A stretch of DNA of 64,000 bases from Cytophagales bacterium (GTDB lineage: Bacteria > Bacteroidota > Bacteroidia > Cytophagales > 172606-1), in contig JAUJNL010000003.1 in NCBI GenBank assembly GCA_030448185.1, positions 62,001 to 126,000 on the forward strand, read 5' to 3'. A program made the position numbers and the translations under genes. The notes beneath the pieces were generated by a model, which saw only the letters and a program-made list of their open reading frames with translations, was not told the DNA's origin and made no database searches. Below, piece by piece: positions 20,901 through 29,442 of this stretch (within the stretch, counting starts at the first letter, position 1; each line of letters starts with the position of its first letter).

Positions 20901-21583
20901 TTGTTGACTGCAACCTCCTTCGAGTTATAACCAATAAAAGAGAATACCAGCGTAGCATTACCATCGGGGGCTGTGATACTATAATTGCCTTCGGCATCGG
21001 TAGTAGTACCCGTAGTAGTTCCTTTAATTACTACACTCACCCCGGGTAATCCTCCCCCCTTCTCGTCCGTTACGCGACCTCTTACAGCAAATTCGGCGGG
21101 ACGCATGGAGATAAGCCGGGACATTACGCCGGGATCTAACTGAATAGATCGCAAGCCCCCCATATCTCTCAGGTTTGACTGGTCGTTTCCCTGGTCAGCC
21201 GGATTACTAGTGGAATTTTCTTCACCAGTTACATACTGAATCACATATACGCCCTGATCAATTTTCTTATACTGCAATTTCAAGGGTGTAAGCAGGGCAT
21301 CCAGCGTTTTTTCTAGCTGACTATCCATTCTGCTGTCCACATTTACCCATTTTTGGTCAACAAGTAGGGGGTCAAAGGCAAAGTATACGTGATAGCGCGC
21401 CTCCAGTTCCTGCAATACCTTCTTCAGCGGCTTCATACTTTCCGTCTTCGCTTCTGAAGGTCTTTCTTGCATATTCTTGATAAGCGCTAACTCCTGGGCA
21501 AATACACTAGGGTAAGCCCAGCAAACCATTGCGATCAGCAATAGTTTCGTCAAAGGATGTGGTTTGCTTTTCATATGCGACAT
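17993..21583 (-). CDS. SusC/RagA TonB-dependent glycan transporter with N-terminal STN domain
   Basis: About 1196 aa from the ATG at 21583 (an upstream TTG at 21628 is possible). Signal peptide ending PSVFA, STN signalling domain (about 25-95; LKKVLQELEARYHVYFAFDP), CarboxypepD_reg-like domain (FAVRGRVTDEKGGGLPGVSV), TonB-receptor plug (SEVVVIGYGTQERTDVTGSV, then IRGIGSLN and PLYVIDG) and a long beta-barrel ending LRSFTGGLQVSF. It imports oligosaccharides through the outer membrane with TonB energy. The STN domain passes a substrate signal to the FecR protein encoded just upstream, a trans-envelope induction circuit. Intact. Confidence 0.93.
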   Translation of the reverse strand: MSHMKSKPHPLTKLLLIAMVCWAYPSVFAQELALIKNMQERPSEAKTESMKPLKKVLQELEARYHVYFAFDPLLVDQKWVNVDSRMDSQLEKTLDALLTPLKLQYKKIDQGVYVIQYVTGEENSTSNPADQGNDQSNLRDMGGLRSIQLDPGVMSRLISMRPAEFAVRGRVTDEKGGGLPGVSVVIKGTTTGTTTDAEGNYSITAPDGNATLVFSFIGYNSKEVAVNNQSTVDVSLAPDVQALSEVVVIGYGTQERTDVTGSVASVSAADLRRAPVATVNEAIQGRVPGVTISSSGQPGQASNINIRGIGSLNAGSGPLYVIDGVWTENLRDFNPADIESIQVLKDAATTAIYGSRGANGVVIITTRHGKSGVPTINVNAYAGVQNVVKKWDLTNAQEFATINNLAYDNAGRPRMPGADAQVNPQLYPNITNVNTDWQDALLKQGSVQEYTMDFSGGGENSNFLISGGYFNQQGAIVGPKFERYSLRLNSGLTKGRVKVTQNATFTRSDQRYVNGLPFVDIARMLPTIPIYDPNESTGSGYGYGSDVNYTFGTNPLALQEMQRATTLTNRFLGNIVGDVTLFDFLTYRLNLGVDYQNNNDALSRKFGRWSFNQPIDPAYINEGRRNATFLLVENTLNFNRTFGRHGVSAVAGYTEQRNRFDYTFAGSRGYGQGPNYVFVLNAGSTTTPTVGGAISTWTKRSYLGRLTYDFDNRYLLTASVRTDGSSRFPKENRWATFGAASVGWRISEESFFEDVPYISNLKLRASYGVNGNDALPGPTYPYVGGPISPNERIPNASGDYLYQGVINPNANYISGAGQSVIPGSIQTQLESRDIKWESRYTTNVGLDLGLLEDRISLSADYYVSTTRDALVNPELPRFLGNYGSDPFINLGKLENRGFEFVLSYQENRKAFTYGATANLTTIKNKVLALASPGQVIVGGGYGDITRTEVGHPVGSFYLLQMDGIFQQPEDVTGYTYTNPNTGVTQLIQPYASPGDVRYRDVNNDGTINNQDRAYVGNPIPDFQYGVNLNAGYRGFDLAVFFQGVAGNEVFNGPRFWLDRLDDNGNYRRDLDYWTGAGSSNNTPRPLISGSPRPNDAVAAAQNSRGNSTRWLENGSYFRLKNIQLGYTLPTSLTNRLKGLSRVRVYVTGQNVFTITKYTGLDPEVVGAGGNSLFARGVDDGSFPNLRSFTGGLQVSF

Positions 21584-21636
21584 TGGTAAATGGTAAGAGC
21601 TAAAAGATTCATTTATAGGAGAATGCAAGTTTTAAA

Positions 21637-22707
21637 TTAAGGGTTGCGTCCAAGGGTTACTTCATTGCCATTACGCGAGACCCGCAGATTCAGAGATTCT
21701 GATAGTGCAGTTAACAGAACCTCAGGTTTATTGACCGGAATGGTAGCCGTGAACGTGCGGTTTGCCAGATCAGGGTCGGCAAAGTGTACTTTCATCCCGT
21801 AGGTATCTTCCAGGATCTGCGCTATTTCCTTCAGCGGAGTATTATCAAAAATCAACTGGTTCTGGGTCCAGGAAGAAAACTTTTCGGGGTTAACCGCTTT
21901 TCGGGTAAAGGATTGGTCTTTTTCCGAAAACTGTACCAGGTCTCCGGGCTTCATCAGTACATCTTTCCTGGTATCCGGAGAACCGGCTTCCAGTTTTACG
22001 CTGCCGCTGTTCAGCACCACGGTAGTCTGTTCACGGCGGTTGCTGACGTTAAACTCGGTGCCGAGTACCCTTACATTTAACTGTCCGGTATGCACCACAA
22101 AAGGAATGCGTCCATTGCGGTTTTTCTTCACTACTTTAAAAAAGGCCTCGCCTTCCAGCCAAACTTCGCGTACCGGTTCTTGCTCCCAGCCGGGCTGATA
22201 GGTCAGCGTAGAATTGGCGTTCAGACTGACCTGAGATCCATCAGGAAGGGTTATTAACTGGGTTTTGCCAAAACCGGTAGCAATACGGGTGGTCCGGTTG
22301 CGGTACACGGTCATCCAGAGGATTACGCCACACACCAGAATGCCCGAAATCATGGCCGCGGCCCGATACCAATTTCCCCACGCTGGGCGCTGCAGTTTGA
22401 GCACCTTTTGCTCAGATGGCTGCGTCTCAACCAACGGCTGGGTTTTATGCTCTTGCTCATCAAATACGGCATCCAGATGCTCCCTGATTCTCTGAAAACT
22501 TTCCACTGGAAGCTGATCTTCCCGAAATTTCAGATTCAGTACCGTTTGCCGGGCTTCTTCTATAGTGGACTGCTGATGCGGATACAAGGCCATCCACTCC
22601 CGCCAGAACACTTCTGATTCTGCGTCGGGGTGCTGCACCCATTGTTTGAAGTAGTCATCCAGCACGAAATCCAGGACTGTAAAAGAAGAATAGTCAAAGT
22701 TTTTCAT
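21637..22707 (-). CDS. FecR-family anti-sigma factor with C-terminal DUF4974
   Basis: 356 aa. The cytoplasmic N-terminal part (1-115) is expected to bind the sigma factor. One transmembrane segment (about 117-137; AAAMISGILVCGVILWM), FecR domain (TGFGKTQLITLPDGSQVSLN..STL.Y), then DUF4974 (about 280-356; LKEIAQILEDTYGMKVHF), which mimics an STN partner. It holds the ECF sigma factor inactive until the STN domain of the loaded SusC reports substrate. Gene order sigma-fecR-susC supports this. It ends 53 bp before the chosen susC start. Confidence 0.92.
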   Translation of the reverse strand: MKNFDYSSFTVLDFVLDDYFKQWVQHPDAESEVFWREWMALYPHQQSTIEEARQTVLNLKFREDQLPVESFQRIREHLDAVFDEQEHKTQPLVETQPSEQKVLKLQRPAWGNWYRAAAMISGILVCGVILWMTVYRNRTTRIATGFGKTQLITLPDGSQVSLNANSTLTYQPGWEQEPVREVWLEGEAFFKVVKKNRNGRIPFVVHTGQLNVRVLGTEFNVSNRREQTTVVLNSGSVKLEAGSPDTRKDVLMKPGDLVQFSEKDQSFTRKAVNPEKFSSWTQNQLIFDNTPLKEIAQILEDTYGMKVHFADPDLANRTFTATIPVNKPEVLLTALSESLNLRVSRNGNEVTLGRNP

Positions 22708-23015
22708 TTACTGGTACAAATTGGCTTCTAAACACAAAATGGAGGTAGTGCCGTTTTTATCCCTCCGAATTGAAAAAATTTTGTATTTTATTTTAATTCG
22801 CCTGGTAACAGCCAAACTTTTGCACTATAAGCCCAAGAAGCGTATGCGTAGAAAGAAACTGGTGAAGTATAAATCACTGCAGACAAGGGACTATTCTGCC
22901 TGACCCTATTCCGGAAAAAAGCCCGTAAAAATTTTCAGTAAGTGATGAAGGACTGCCTAAAATGACAATCCTCAATGGCAATAAAAACACAAAAAAATCT
23001 TCGGATATTAGTTTT
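22708..23015. other. intergenic, 308 bp, between sigma and fecR
   Basis: AT-rich, no convincing gene. CGAATT near 22767 and AATTCG near 22796 form a weak inverted repeat around a T/A-rich core. A sigma-dependent promoter for fecR-susCD would be expected here, but no consensus can be fixed from one copy. Confidence 0.4.
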
Positions 23016-23618
23016 TCAAAGGTTCAACAGAGGAATCAGCAAACTGATTAATCCGGTTTCGTAGACCATTTTTTTCTGGAGAGAAGCTATCGCCTTATAA
23101 ATAATTTTATACGCCGACCGCCCATCAATCCCCATAACCGAAGCGAGTTCTTCGTACCCTAAACCGTCGTAAAACCGGAGGAAAATAGCTTCCTTCTGCC
23201 GGGGAGGCAGTTCATTTAGTGCTTTCAGCAGATTTTCATGACGTTCTTTGGAAACCTGATTCTCGATAAGTAAAAATTCGTGCGAAAAAACCACCTCGTA
23301 TTCAAATGGAATGGAAAGCTCATCAGCCGGATGCTTCAGACGGTCCCTTAACTTGCCGATAATCTCACGACGCAGGGCTTTATACAAATAGTACTTGATC
23401 GAGTCAGTATGAGAGAGGTTTTCGCGGTGCGTAATTAAATGGATAAATAAATCTTGAATGCAGTCTTCTACCAGTTCACGGTCCTGCGCTATTTTATATC
23501 CATAGTTATACAGCACCGCGGCATACTTTTCATAAATACAAGTATATGCCTCTTTGCTTCCTTCCTTAAAATCACTCCAAAGCTGAAAATCAGTGCTGGC
23601 AGCGTAGTGTTGGCTCAT
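23016..23618 (-). CDS. ECF-type RNA polymerase sigma factor of the glycan locus
   Basis: 200 aa. Region 2 (about 20-85; YTCIYEKYAAVLYNYGYKIA then VEDCIQDLFIHLI) and region 4 (about 135-185; LNELPPRQKEAIFLRFYDGL, YEELASVMGIDGRSAYK helix-turn-helix). The joining segment is short, as in ECF sigma factors. Next to fecR-susC-susD it should drive this locus when released by FecR. The frame is intact. Confidence 0.92.
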   Translation of the reverse strand: MSQHYAASTDFQLWSDFKEGSKEAYTCIYEKYAAVLYNYGYKIAQDRELVEDCIQDLFIHLITHRENLSHTDSIKYYLYKALRREIIGKLRDRLKHPADELSIPFEYEVVFSHEFLLIENQVSKERHENLLKALNELPPRQKEAIFLRFYDGLGYEELASVMGIDGRSAYKIIYKAIASLQKKMVYETGLISLLIPLLNL

Positions 23619-23692
23619 TTAAGCAGCGACAATTAAAAAGCTTTAAAAAATGATGACTCTTTAATAGTAAGACTGGCAGTAACTCCTTTGTA

Positions 23693-23721
23693 CAAAAGTA
23701 CTGGTAAGAATTTGCCGCCAA
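23693..23721 (-). promoter_or_regulatory. primary-sigma promoter for the ECF sigma gene
   Basis: On the minus strand TACTTTTG (23693-23700) matches TAnnTTTG. TTGG (23718-23721) lies 17 bp upstream as a possible -33 element. The box is about 75 bp before the ATG at 23618. Confidence 0.45.
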
Positions 23722-23962
23722 TATATATTAATTTTTTCAGAAATAATAGGATTGATGCGTAAGCAATCAAATTAATTCTTATCCTATGGCCAAAGATAGT
23801 ATTCGATGCCAGCCTATATTTACTCACCGGAAAATTCCCATTGAGTAAGTATGGTTCAAGTTAAGGACGCATCTAGTAAATCATAAACGGCAAAAAGAAA
23901 GCTTGAAAAACCTGGTCTTCCTCCCCTGCTCTTCTGCGAAGGCGTGGGGTTTGTTGTGTGAG
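23722..23962. other. remainder of intergenic region 23619-23962
   Basis: AT-rich, no gene or strong repeat. It holds the 3' region of nothing on the plus strand and lies after the end of the DUF2490 gene on the minus strand. Confidence 0.4.
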
Positions 23963-24712
23963 TCAGTCATTATGTTTATCCGAAGAGGCTGGCTTCTTTC
24001 CATCTTCAGCCGCTGCGTCTAACCTAAACTCATACACGCCCATTAATCCAATGATAAAAGCTCTTTTGCGTAAAGGATCATTGGGGATGCCCTCCAGCCG
24101 GAGAAACGAATTAACTCCCCATTGACTAGTAAGCTGAAGGTTTAGGCCGGCCGTAAACCGTTGCGTTTCAAATCGGTTCTGCCGGTCGAACCAGAAGAAT
24201 AACTCATGTTCCAGGTAAGGCTGGCAGGCTGCACTTAGGTTGTAAGACAGGCCAGCCCGGCTGCGCAAAAAGTGCTGCTTTGCCTGATTCCCGCCGTTTA
24301 TTTCCCAGGTTTTCTGAAAACGCAGCCGGTGCGTGAATACCAGCGTAGTCTTATCACTGCCAATAGTGTTGATAGCATCGGCAATCCACCTTTGCCGGTT
24401 AGGATTGCCCTCCTTGCAGTTGCCCGGCACATAGATGTAACGGTAAGCGCCCCGCAAAATAAAGTATTCTGCAGGCCTGATGCGCAATGCGGCTTCCGTA
24501 TAGGTACTATTAAAAGTAGTACCTCCCTGATCAAACCGGAACTGTTGTTCGAGTTCAGCCGTGAAGGTTTTTGACAATTGTCCGCGCAGCGTAGCTCCGG
24601 CCCAGACTGATTGTGCCCTGATATTTGCAGAGGTCGCCAGCAAAATTATTACCGTAACCAGGATTCCATAAAAATAGCTCCGTACCGGGTTGCCGCCTTG
24701 TACACGTAACAT
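23963..24712 (-). CDS. DUF2490 outer-membrane beta-barrel protein
   Basis: 249 aa. Signal peptide (about 12-33, VTVIILLATSANIRAQS) and a barrel of amphipathic strands: VWAGATLRGQLSKTFTAELE, EQQFRFDQ, YFILRGAYRYIY, FTHRLRFQKTW, LEHELFFWFDRQNRF. This is the layout of DUF2490, a Bacteroidota outer-membrane family of unknown function. A polar C-terminal tail (KPASSDKHND) follows. It is divergent from the DUF2264 gene. Confidence 0.75.
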   Translation of the reverse strand: MLRVQGGNPVRSYFYGILVTVIILLATSANIRAQSVWAGATLRGQLSKTFTAELEQQFRFDQGGTTFNSTYTEAALRIRPAEYFILRGAYRYIYVPGNCKEGNPNRQRWIADAINTIGSDKTTLVFTHRLRFQKTWEINGGNQAKQHFLRSRAGLSYNLSAACQPYLEHELFFWFDRQNRFETQRFTAGLNLQLTSQWGVNSFLRLEGIPNDPLRKRAFIIGLMGVYEFRLDAAAEDGKKPASSDKHND

Positions 24713-24955
24713 TAATCCAACAATTTAATAACATTATCTTAATAACAAGTTACGCTTTATTCGTAAAAAAGGAGGTTTAGGTTAGCCTGATTCCCGCTCT
24801 CAAAATTACCCAAGGCCCTTAATGACTATTCCTTGGAAATGAAACAAAATCAGTACTTACCTGCCCTGAAGTCAGTGTAAAACAAGCAGTAAAATGAAGT
24901 AAGTTTGGCAGCCTGCTCCCTGGTCTATTTATTTGCGCCATAAACCCTTCGCCTT

Positions 24956-26194
24956 ATGATCCGCCGGGACTTTTTCCGCCGTTTGTCCGCACTGAGCACT
25001 TTGCCGGTTGTTTCCGCTGCTTTTACGGTTTCTGCCCGGGCCCAATCCAAGGATACCGGTGACCGGGTCTTATGGGTTAATCACCTGACCAAAATAGCCG
25101 ACCCCGTTTTAACGGCCCTGAGCCAGGAAAAACTCAAAGCTACCATGCCGGTAGAATCCAAAAGAGACCAGCGAGGCGTTACGCACCTGGAGGCAATTGG
25201 CCGATTAATGGCCGGTATGGCTCCCTGGCTGGAACTAGGCAGCGATGCCTCCGAAGAAGGAAAGCGACGGCAGCAATACCTCGACTTGTCGCTGCGCTCC
25301 ATTGCCAATGCCGTAAATCCGAAATCCAAAGACTACCTGAATTTTTCGGAGGGCGGCAACGGACAACCCCTTGTCGATGCAGCATTTTTGGCGCATGCGC
25401 TGGTTAGGGCACCTAAGCAGTTATGGGGTAACCTGGGAACCAAAGACCGCCAAAACCTGATTACAGCCCTCCGGGCTACCCGGGTGATCAAACCGCATTA
25501 TTCCAATTGGCTGCTGTTCAGTGCGATGATCGAAGCGGCCTTCCTGCAATTGGGAGAGCCGTGGGACGAAATGCGGGTAGACTTCGCCCTTAAAAAACAC
25601 CTCGACTGGTACAAAGGTGATGGGATGTACGGCGACGGACCCGATTTCCATTTTGATTACTACAATAGTTACGTGATTCAGCCCATGATGCTGGATGTGC
25701 TGCGGGTACTGAAAGAAAAAGGCAAAGCCGGGGAGGATGTGTATAATCTGACGCTGACCAGAGCCCAGCGGTACGCCGCCATTCAGGAACGGTTGATCGG
25801 ACCTGATGGCACCTTTCCGGCAGTAGGCCGGTCGTTGGCGTACCGCTGCGGCGCCTTCCAGTTGCTGGCCCAAATCAGTCTCATGGGCAAACTACCGGAA
25901 GGAATTGCACCAGGCCAGGTACGCAGTGCCCTTACCGCCGTAATCCGGAAGACTATGGAAGTACCCGGAACTTTTGACTCCAATGGTTGGCTGCAAATCG
26001 GCTTGGCCGGTCACCAACCCAACCTGGGAGAAACCTATATTTCTACGGGAAGCCTGTATCTGTGCTCGGTTGGCTTTCTGCCCCTGGGTCTTCCGGCAAC
26101 TGATGTTTTCTGGACCGCCCCCGACGAGGACTGGACTTCGCGTAAAATATGGTCCGGGAAAGATTTGCCTCCGGACAAGGCCCTGGGGAAATAA
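24956..26194 (+). CDS. DUF2264 domain-containing secreted protein
   Basis: 412 aa. The N-terminus MIRRDFFRRLSALSTLPVVS has a twin-arginine-like start and a hydrophobic stretch ending SARAQ. DUF2264 follows almost to the end: GRLMAGMAPWLELG, YLNFSEGGNGQPLVDAAFLA, HYSNWLLFSAMIEAAFL, GDGMYGDGPDFHFDYYNSYV, AVGRSLAYRCGAFQLLAQ, TYISTGSLYLCSVGFLPLGL. The alpha/alpha-toroid-like pattern resembles enzymes acting on uronic-acid glycans. Members often lie near pectin or arabinan loci, which fits the neighbourhood. Intact, single gene. No activity can be assigned. Confidence 0.85.
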   Translation: MIRRDFFRRLSALSTLPVVSAAFTVSARAQSKDTGDRVLWVNHLTKIADPVLTALSQEKLKATMPVESKRDQRGVTHLEAIGRLMAGMAPWLELGSDASEEGKRRQQYLDLSLRSIANAVNPKSKDYLNFSEGGNGQPLVDAAFLAHALVRAPKQLWGNLGTKDRQNLITALRATRVIKPHYSNWLLFSAMIEAAFLQLGEPWDEMRVDFALKKHLDWYKGDGMYGDGPDFHFDYYNSYVIQPMMLDVLRVLKEKGKAGEDVYNLTLTRAQRYAAIQERLIGPDGTFPAVGRSLAYRCGAFQLLAQISLMGKLPEGIAPGQVRSALTAVIRKTMEVPGTFDSNGWLQIGLAGHQPNLGETYISTGSLYLCSVGFLPLGLPATDVFWTAPDEDWTSRKIWSGKDLPPDKALGK

Positions 26195-26321
26195 GCAGAT
26201 GAGTTAGTTAGATTATGTTAGGTGTTGGGAAAAGTTAAACGGCCAGCCTGCTTTTACCCTGCGTAAGCTTTGCATTATTCCTCGGGATAAATCTGAGAAT
26301 TGAAAACTTTCGATGGACTTA

Positions 26322-26349
26322 TTTGGTTTGTTAAGCAAGCATACTTTTG
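26322..26349 (+). promoter_or_regulatory. promoter for the VWA-MoxR pair
   Basis: TTTG at 26322-26325 and TACTTTTG at 26342-26349 with 16 bp between them fit the Bacteroidota promoter form. It lies about 90 bp upstream of the VWA start. Confidence 0.5.
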
Positions 26350-26438
26350 CCCGTACCGTTTCGTTGGATTTGCAGAGAATTGTCTAAATTACAGTAGCGG
26401 CTTTCGCATACATTTCTTTTAACGGAAAGGCCATTTTT

Positions 26439-27563
26439 ATGCACCTTTCTTCAAACCACCCAACTATGTTAGGATACCGGTTCTCCGAATATACACCGCC
26501 GCCGGAAGGCGAAAAAAGTGCATTTGAAAACTTACTTAATACCTTCATGCAGTTGCTCACCATTACGTCGGGTGACGTGCAGGAAGCCCTGGAATGGCTC
26601 AACAGTCTGGACCGACAGTATGGTATTACCACCGATGAGTACGGCATGGGCGATTTTATCCAGGACCTGAAAGATAAAGGGTACATTTCCGAAGAAACTC
26701 CCGGCGGCCGGTTAAGCATTACCGCCAAAAGCGAACGTACCATCCGGCAGAGTGCCCTGGAAGAAATCTTCGGCAAACTGAAGAAAACCCAATCTGGCAA
26801 CCATCATTCCAATTATGCCGGACAGGGCGACGAGCTGAGCACCGACCGCCGTGATTTCCAGTTTGGCGATACGCTAGAGCAGATTTCCATGACTGAGTCC
26901 ATTCGGAATGCCCAGATCAACCACGGCATCAGTGATTTTATGCTGATGGAAGATGATCTGGAGATTGTAGAGAAGGAGTTCAAGGCGCAAACGTCAACCG
27001 TGCTGATGATTGATATTTCGCACTCTATGATTCTGTACGGGGAAGACCGCATCACGCCGGCAAAGAAAGTAGCTATGGCCCTGGCCGAACTGATTACGAC
27101 CAAGTACCCCAAGGACACGCTGGACATTATCGTATTCGGAAATGACGCCTGGCAGATTCAGATCAAGGATTTACCCTACCTGGAAGTGGGACCTTACCAT
27201 ACCAACACCGTAGCCGGACTGGAACTAGCCATGGACCTGCTGCGCCGCCGGAAGAATAAGAACAAACAGATTTTTATGATTACTGACGGCAAACCGACTT
27301 GTCTGAAGGAAGGAATCCGGTATTATAAAAACAGCTTTGGCCTCGACCGGAAAATTCTGAACAAAACGCTGACATTGGCTGCCCAGTGCCGCCGCCTGAA
27401 AATTCCCATCACTACCTTTATGATTGCTTCCGATTCTTATTTGCAGCAGTTTGTCAGGGAGTTTACGGAAGTGAACCAGGGCCGGGCCTACTACAGCAGC
27501 CTCAAAGGATTAGGCAATTATATTTTTGAAGATTACCAGCGTAACCGCCGGAAAACGTTTTAA
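26439..27563 (+). CDS. VWA-domain protein, partner of a MoxR-like ATPase
   Basis: 374 aa (365 if the ATG at 26466, MLGYRFSEY, is used. A GGAAAGG sequence before 26439 favours the longer form). The helical N-terminal half (1-180) is followed by a VWA domain (about 185-365) with a complete metal site: DISHSM, the Thr in HTNTVAGLEL and TDGKPT. There is no signal peptide or membrane segment, so it is cytoplasmic. VWA-MoxR pairs are thought to act as chelatase-like chaperones that insert metals or remodel complexes. The target is unknown. The ATPase gene starts 124 bp downstream, after an inverted repeat. Confidence 0.85.
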   Translation: MHLSSNHPTMLGYRFSEYTPPPEGEKSAFENLLNTFMQLLTITSGDVQEALEWLNSLDRQYGITTDEYGMGDFIQDLKDKGYISEETPGGRLSITAKSERTIRQSALEEIFGKLKKTQSGNHHSNYAGQGDELSTDRRDFQFGDTLEQISMTESIRNAQINHGISDFMLMEDDLEIVEKEFKAQTSTVLMIDISHSMILYGEDRITPAKKVAMALAELITTKYPKDTLDIIVFGNDAWQIQIKDLPYLEVGPYHTNTVAGLELAMDLLRRRKNKNKQIFMITDGKPTCLKEGIRYYKNSFGLDRKILNKTLTLAAQCRRLKIPITTFMIASDSYLQQFVREFTEVNQGRAYYSSLKGLGNYIFEDYQRNRRKTF

Positions 27564-27567
27564 TCAC

Positions 27568-27658
27568 GAAGTAAGAGGTAGGAAGTCAGAAGTAGTAAGT
27601 AGATAACATCAATTATCATTTTTTACGATCTTACTTCCCACTTCTTACCTCTTACTTC
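27568..27658. repeat. 19-bp inverted repeat of GAAGTAAGAGG-type words
   Basis: GAAGTAAGAGGTAGGAAGT at 27568-27586 pairs with 27640-27658 with one mismatch. Further GAAGT/ACTTC words lie inward on both sides. It starts 5 bp past the VWA stop and ends 29 bp before the ATPase start, so it sits between two genes of one unit. Confidence 0.75.
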
Positions 27659-27686
27659 ATATATCCGACATTCGAAATAGCCAATT

Positions 27687-29240
27687 ATGACTTATCAAAC
27701 CATTCCAAGTAAAGAATTATTAAAGATCAAGACCCTCGGTGAACTGAAAGCAGCCGGTTATAAACCACGTTCGATCAAGCAGGAACTAAGGGATAATCTG
27801 ATTGGGAGATTAAAGAAGAAAGAAGAAGTATTTCCGGGCATCTGGGGCTACGAAGAGACCGTTATTCCCGATCTGGAAAGAGCCATTCTTTCGATGCACC
27901 ATATTAACCTGCTGGGTTTACGCGGACAAGCCAAAACCCGTCTGGCCCGGATGATGGTAAACCTGTTGGATGAATACATACCGGTGGTAACCGGCTCCGA
28001 GCTAAACGATGACCCTTTACAACCGCTTTCCCGTTTCTCGGTAGACTTGATTGCCGAAAAAGGCGACCAGACACCCGTAAGCTGGCTGCACCGTTCGGAG
28101 CGGTACGCTGAAAAACTGGCAACCCCCGATGTATCCGTAGCTGATCTTATCGGCGATGCCGACCCCATTAAAGCCGCTACCCTGAAACTGCCTTATTCCG
28201 ACGAAAGGGTGATTCATTTTGGCCTGATTCCCCGTTCGCACCGCTGCATCTTCGTTATCAACGAATTGCCTGATTTACAGGCCCGAATTCAGGTAGCTTT
28301 ATTCAACATCTTGCAGGAAGGCGATATTCAGATCCGTGGGTTTAAGGTACGACTGCCGCTGGATATTCAGTTTGTATTTACGGCCAACCCGGAAGATTAC
28401 ACCAACCGGGGCAGCATTGTGACGCCGCTCAAAGACCGGATTGACAGTAAGATCATTACCCACTATCCCAAAAATATTGAGATCGGAAAGAAAATCACCC
28501 GTCAGGAAGCGGTGGTAAAAGAAGGCCAATCGCAAAAAGTGCAGGTAAACGAACTGATGGCCGATCTGATCGAACAGGTAGCGATTGAAGCCCGTACCAG
28601 TGAATACGTGGATGCGAAAAGTGGTGTTTCGGCTCGTCTGACCATTTCGGCCTACGAAAATCTGCTTAGTGCCGCCGAACGCCGGACCTTGATCAACAGC
28701 GAAAAGCAGACTTCCGTGCGGGTAGGCGACCTGTGGGGCGTGGTTCCGGCCATTACGGGTAAGGTGGAACTGGTCTACGAAGGCGAACAGGAAGGACCGG
28801 CCATTGTGGCCCAGAACCTGATTGGCAAAGCCATCCGTTCACAGTTCCTTAACTACTTTCCTGATCCGGAAAAGCTGAAAAAGCAGAACAAGGACAAAAA
28901 TCCTTATAAAGTAATTACCGGCTGGTTCGGCGATGGCAATACGGTGGACCTGCTCAATGATATGTCCAACAATGACTTCCGGACGAGTTTACAAAAGGTA
29001 AAAGGCCTGAAGGAACTGGTCCAAGAATACCACGCCCGGCAGGATGATGACACGAAACTGTTTTTGATGGAATTTGCCCTGCATGGCTTAGCCGAGTATT
29101 CGATGCTGAGTAAAAACCAGCTTACCGCCGGCTTGCAATTTAAAGACTTACTGGGCAGCATATTTCCCGGTCCCGGCTCCTTCGGCGATGATGATGACGA
29201 CGATGAGGATCTGAATTCCAAGCGGCGGTACCGGAAGTAG
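27687..29240 (+). CDS. MoxR/ChlI-like AAA+ ATPase
   Basis: 517 aa. AAA+ core about 55-330: Walker A-like GLRGQAKTRL, a long insert with the SVADLIGDADP segment, Walker B-like HRCIFVINELPDLQ, sensor 1 in QFVFTANPEDYTNRGS and arginine-finger region PLKDRIDSK. The C-terminal helical domain ends in an unusual acidic-then-basic tail (GDDDDDDEDLNSKRRYRK). Family members work as hexamers with a VWA partner, here the gene just upstream. Lengths and order match a conserved bacterial pair of unknown target. Intact. The following 511 bp are non-coding and unusual. Confidence 0.88.
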   Translation: MTYQTIPSKELLKIKTLGELKAAGYKPRSIKQELRDNLIGRLKKKEEVFPGIWGYEETVIPDLERAILSMHHINLLGLRGQAKTRLARMMVNLLDEYIPVVTGSELNDDPLQPLSRFSVDLIAEKGDQTPVSWLHRSERYAEKLATPDVSVADLIGDADPIKAATLKLPYSDERVIHFGLIPRSHRCIFVINELPDLQARIQVALFNILQEGDIQIRGFKVRLPLDIQFVFTANPEDYTNRGSIVTPLKDRIDSKIITHYPKNIEIGKKITRQEAVVKEGQSQKVQVNELMADLIEQVAIEARTSEYVDAKSGVSARLTISAYENLLSAAERRTLINSEKQTSVRVGDLWGVVPAITGKVELVYEGEQEGPAIVAQNLIGKAIRSQFLNYFPDPEKLKKQNKDKNPYKVITGWFGDGNTVDLLNDMSNNDFRTSLQKVKGLKELVQEYHARQDDDTKLFLMEFALHGLAEYSMLSKNQLTAGLQFKDLLGSIFPGPGSFGDDDDDDEDLNSKRRYRK

Positions 29241-29342
29241 GGGGTAGAGGTGCAGTTGCTGGTTTTCTAGTTTCGGGTTGTTGGCTTCCAAAGGGTTAAG
29301 CCAACGCAAGCAAGTACCTTTCACGTCAGCTTTTTTTATGAC

Positions 29343-29387
29343 AAGCGTACCATTGGTTGGCTAATCGGGCTAGCCGCTGGTACGCTT
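29343..29387 (+). terminator. hairpin after the VWA-MoxR pair
   Basis: AAGCGTACCA (29343-29352) pairs perfectly with TGGTACGCTT (29378-29387) with a 25-nt loop. It lies about 100 bp past the ATPase stop. A T7 run precedes rather than follows it, so it is not a classic intrinsic terminator on the plus strand. Confidence 0.4.
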
Positions 29388-29442
29388 ATCTGCTTTAGGG
29401 GGCTTTTGCGGTAGTGAAAACCAAAATGCGGTCAGCAACTTT

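Noticed and set aside
22721-22903. 60-aa basic ORF on the plus strand
   Set aside because: It lies antisense to an AT-rich intergenic region with no start signal and no family resemblance.
24956-26194. DUF2264 gene as a member of the sigma-controlled glycan operon
   Set aside because: It is on the opposite strand beyond a divergent DUF2490 gene, so any link is by neighbourhood only.
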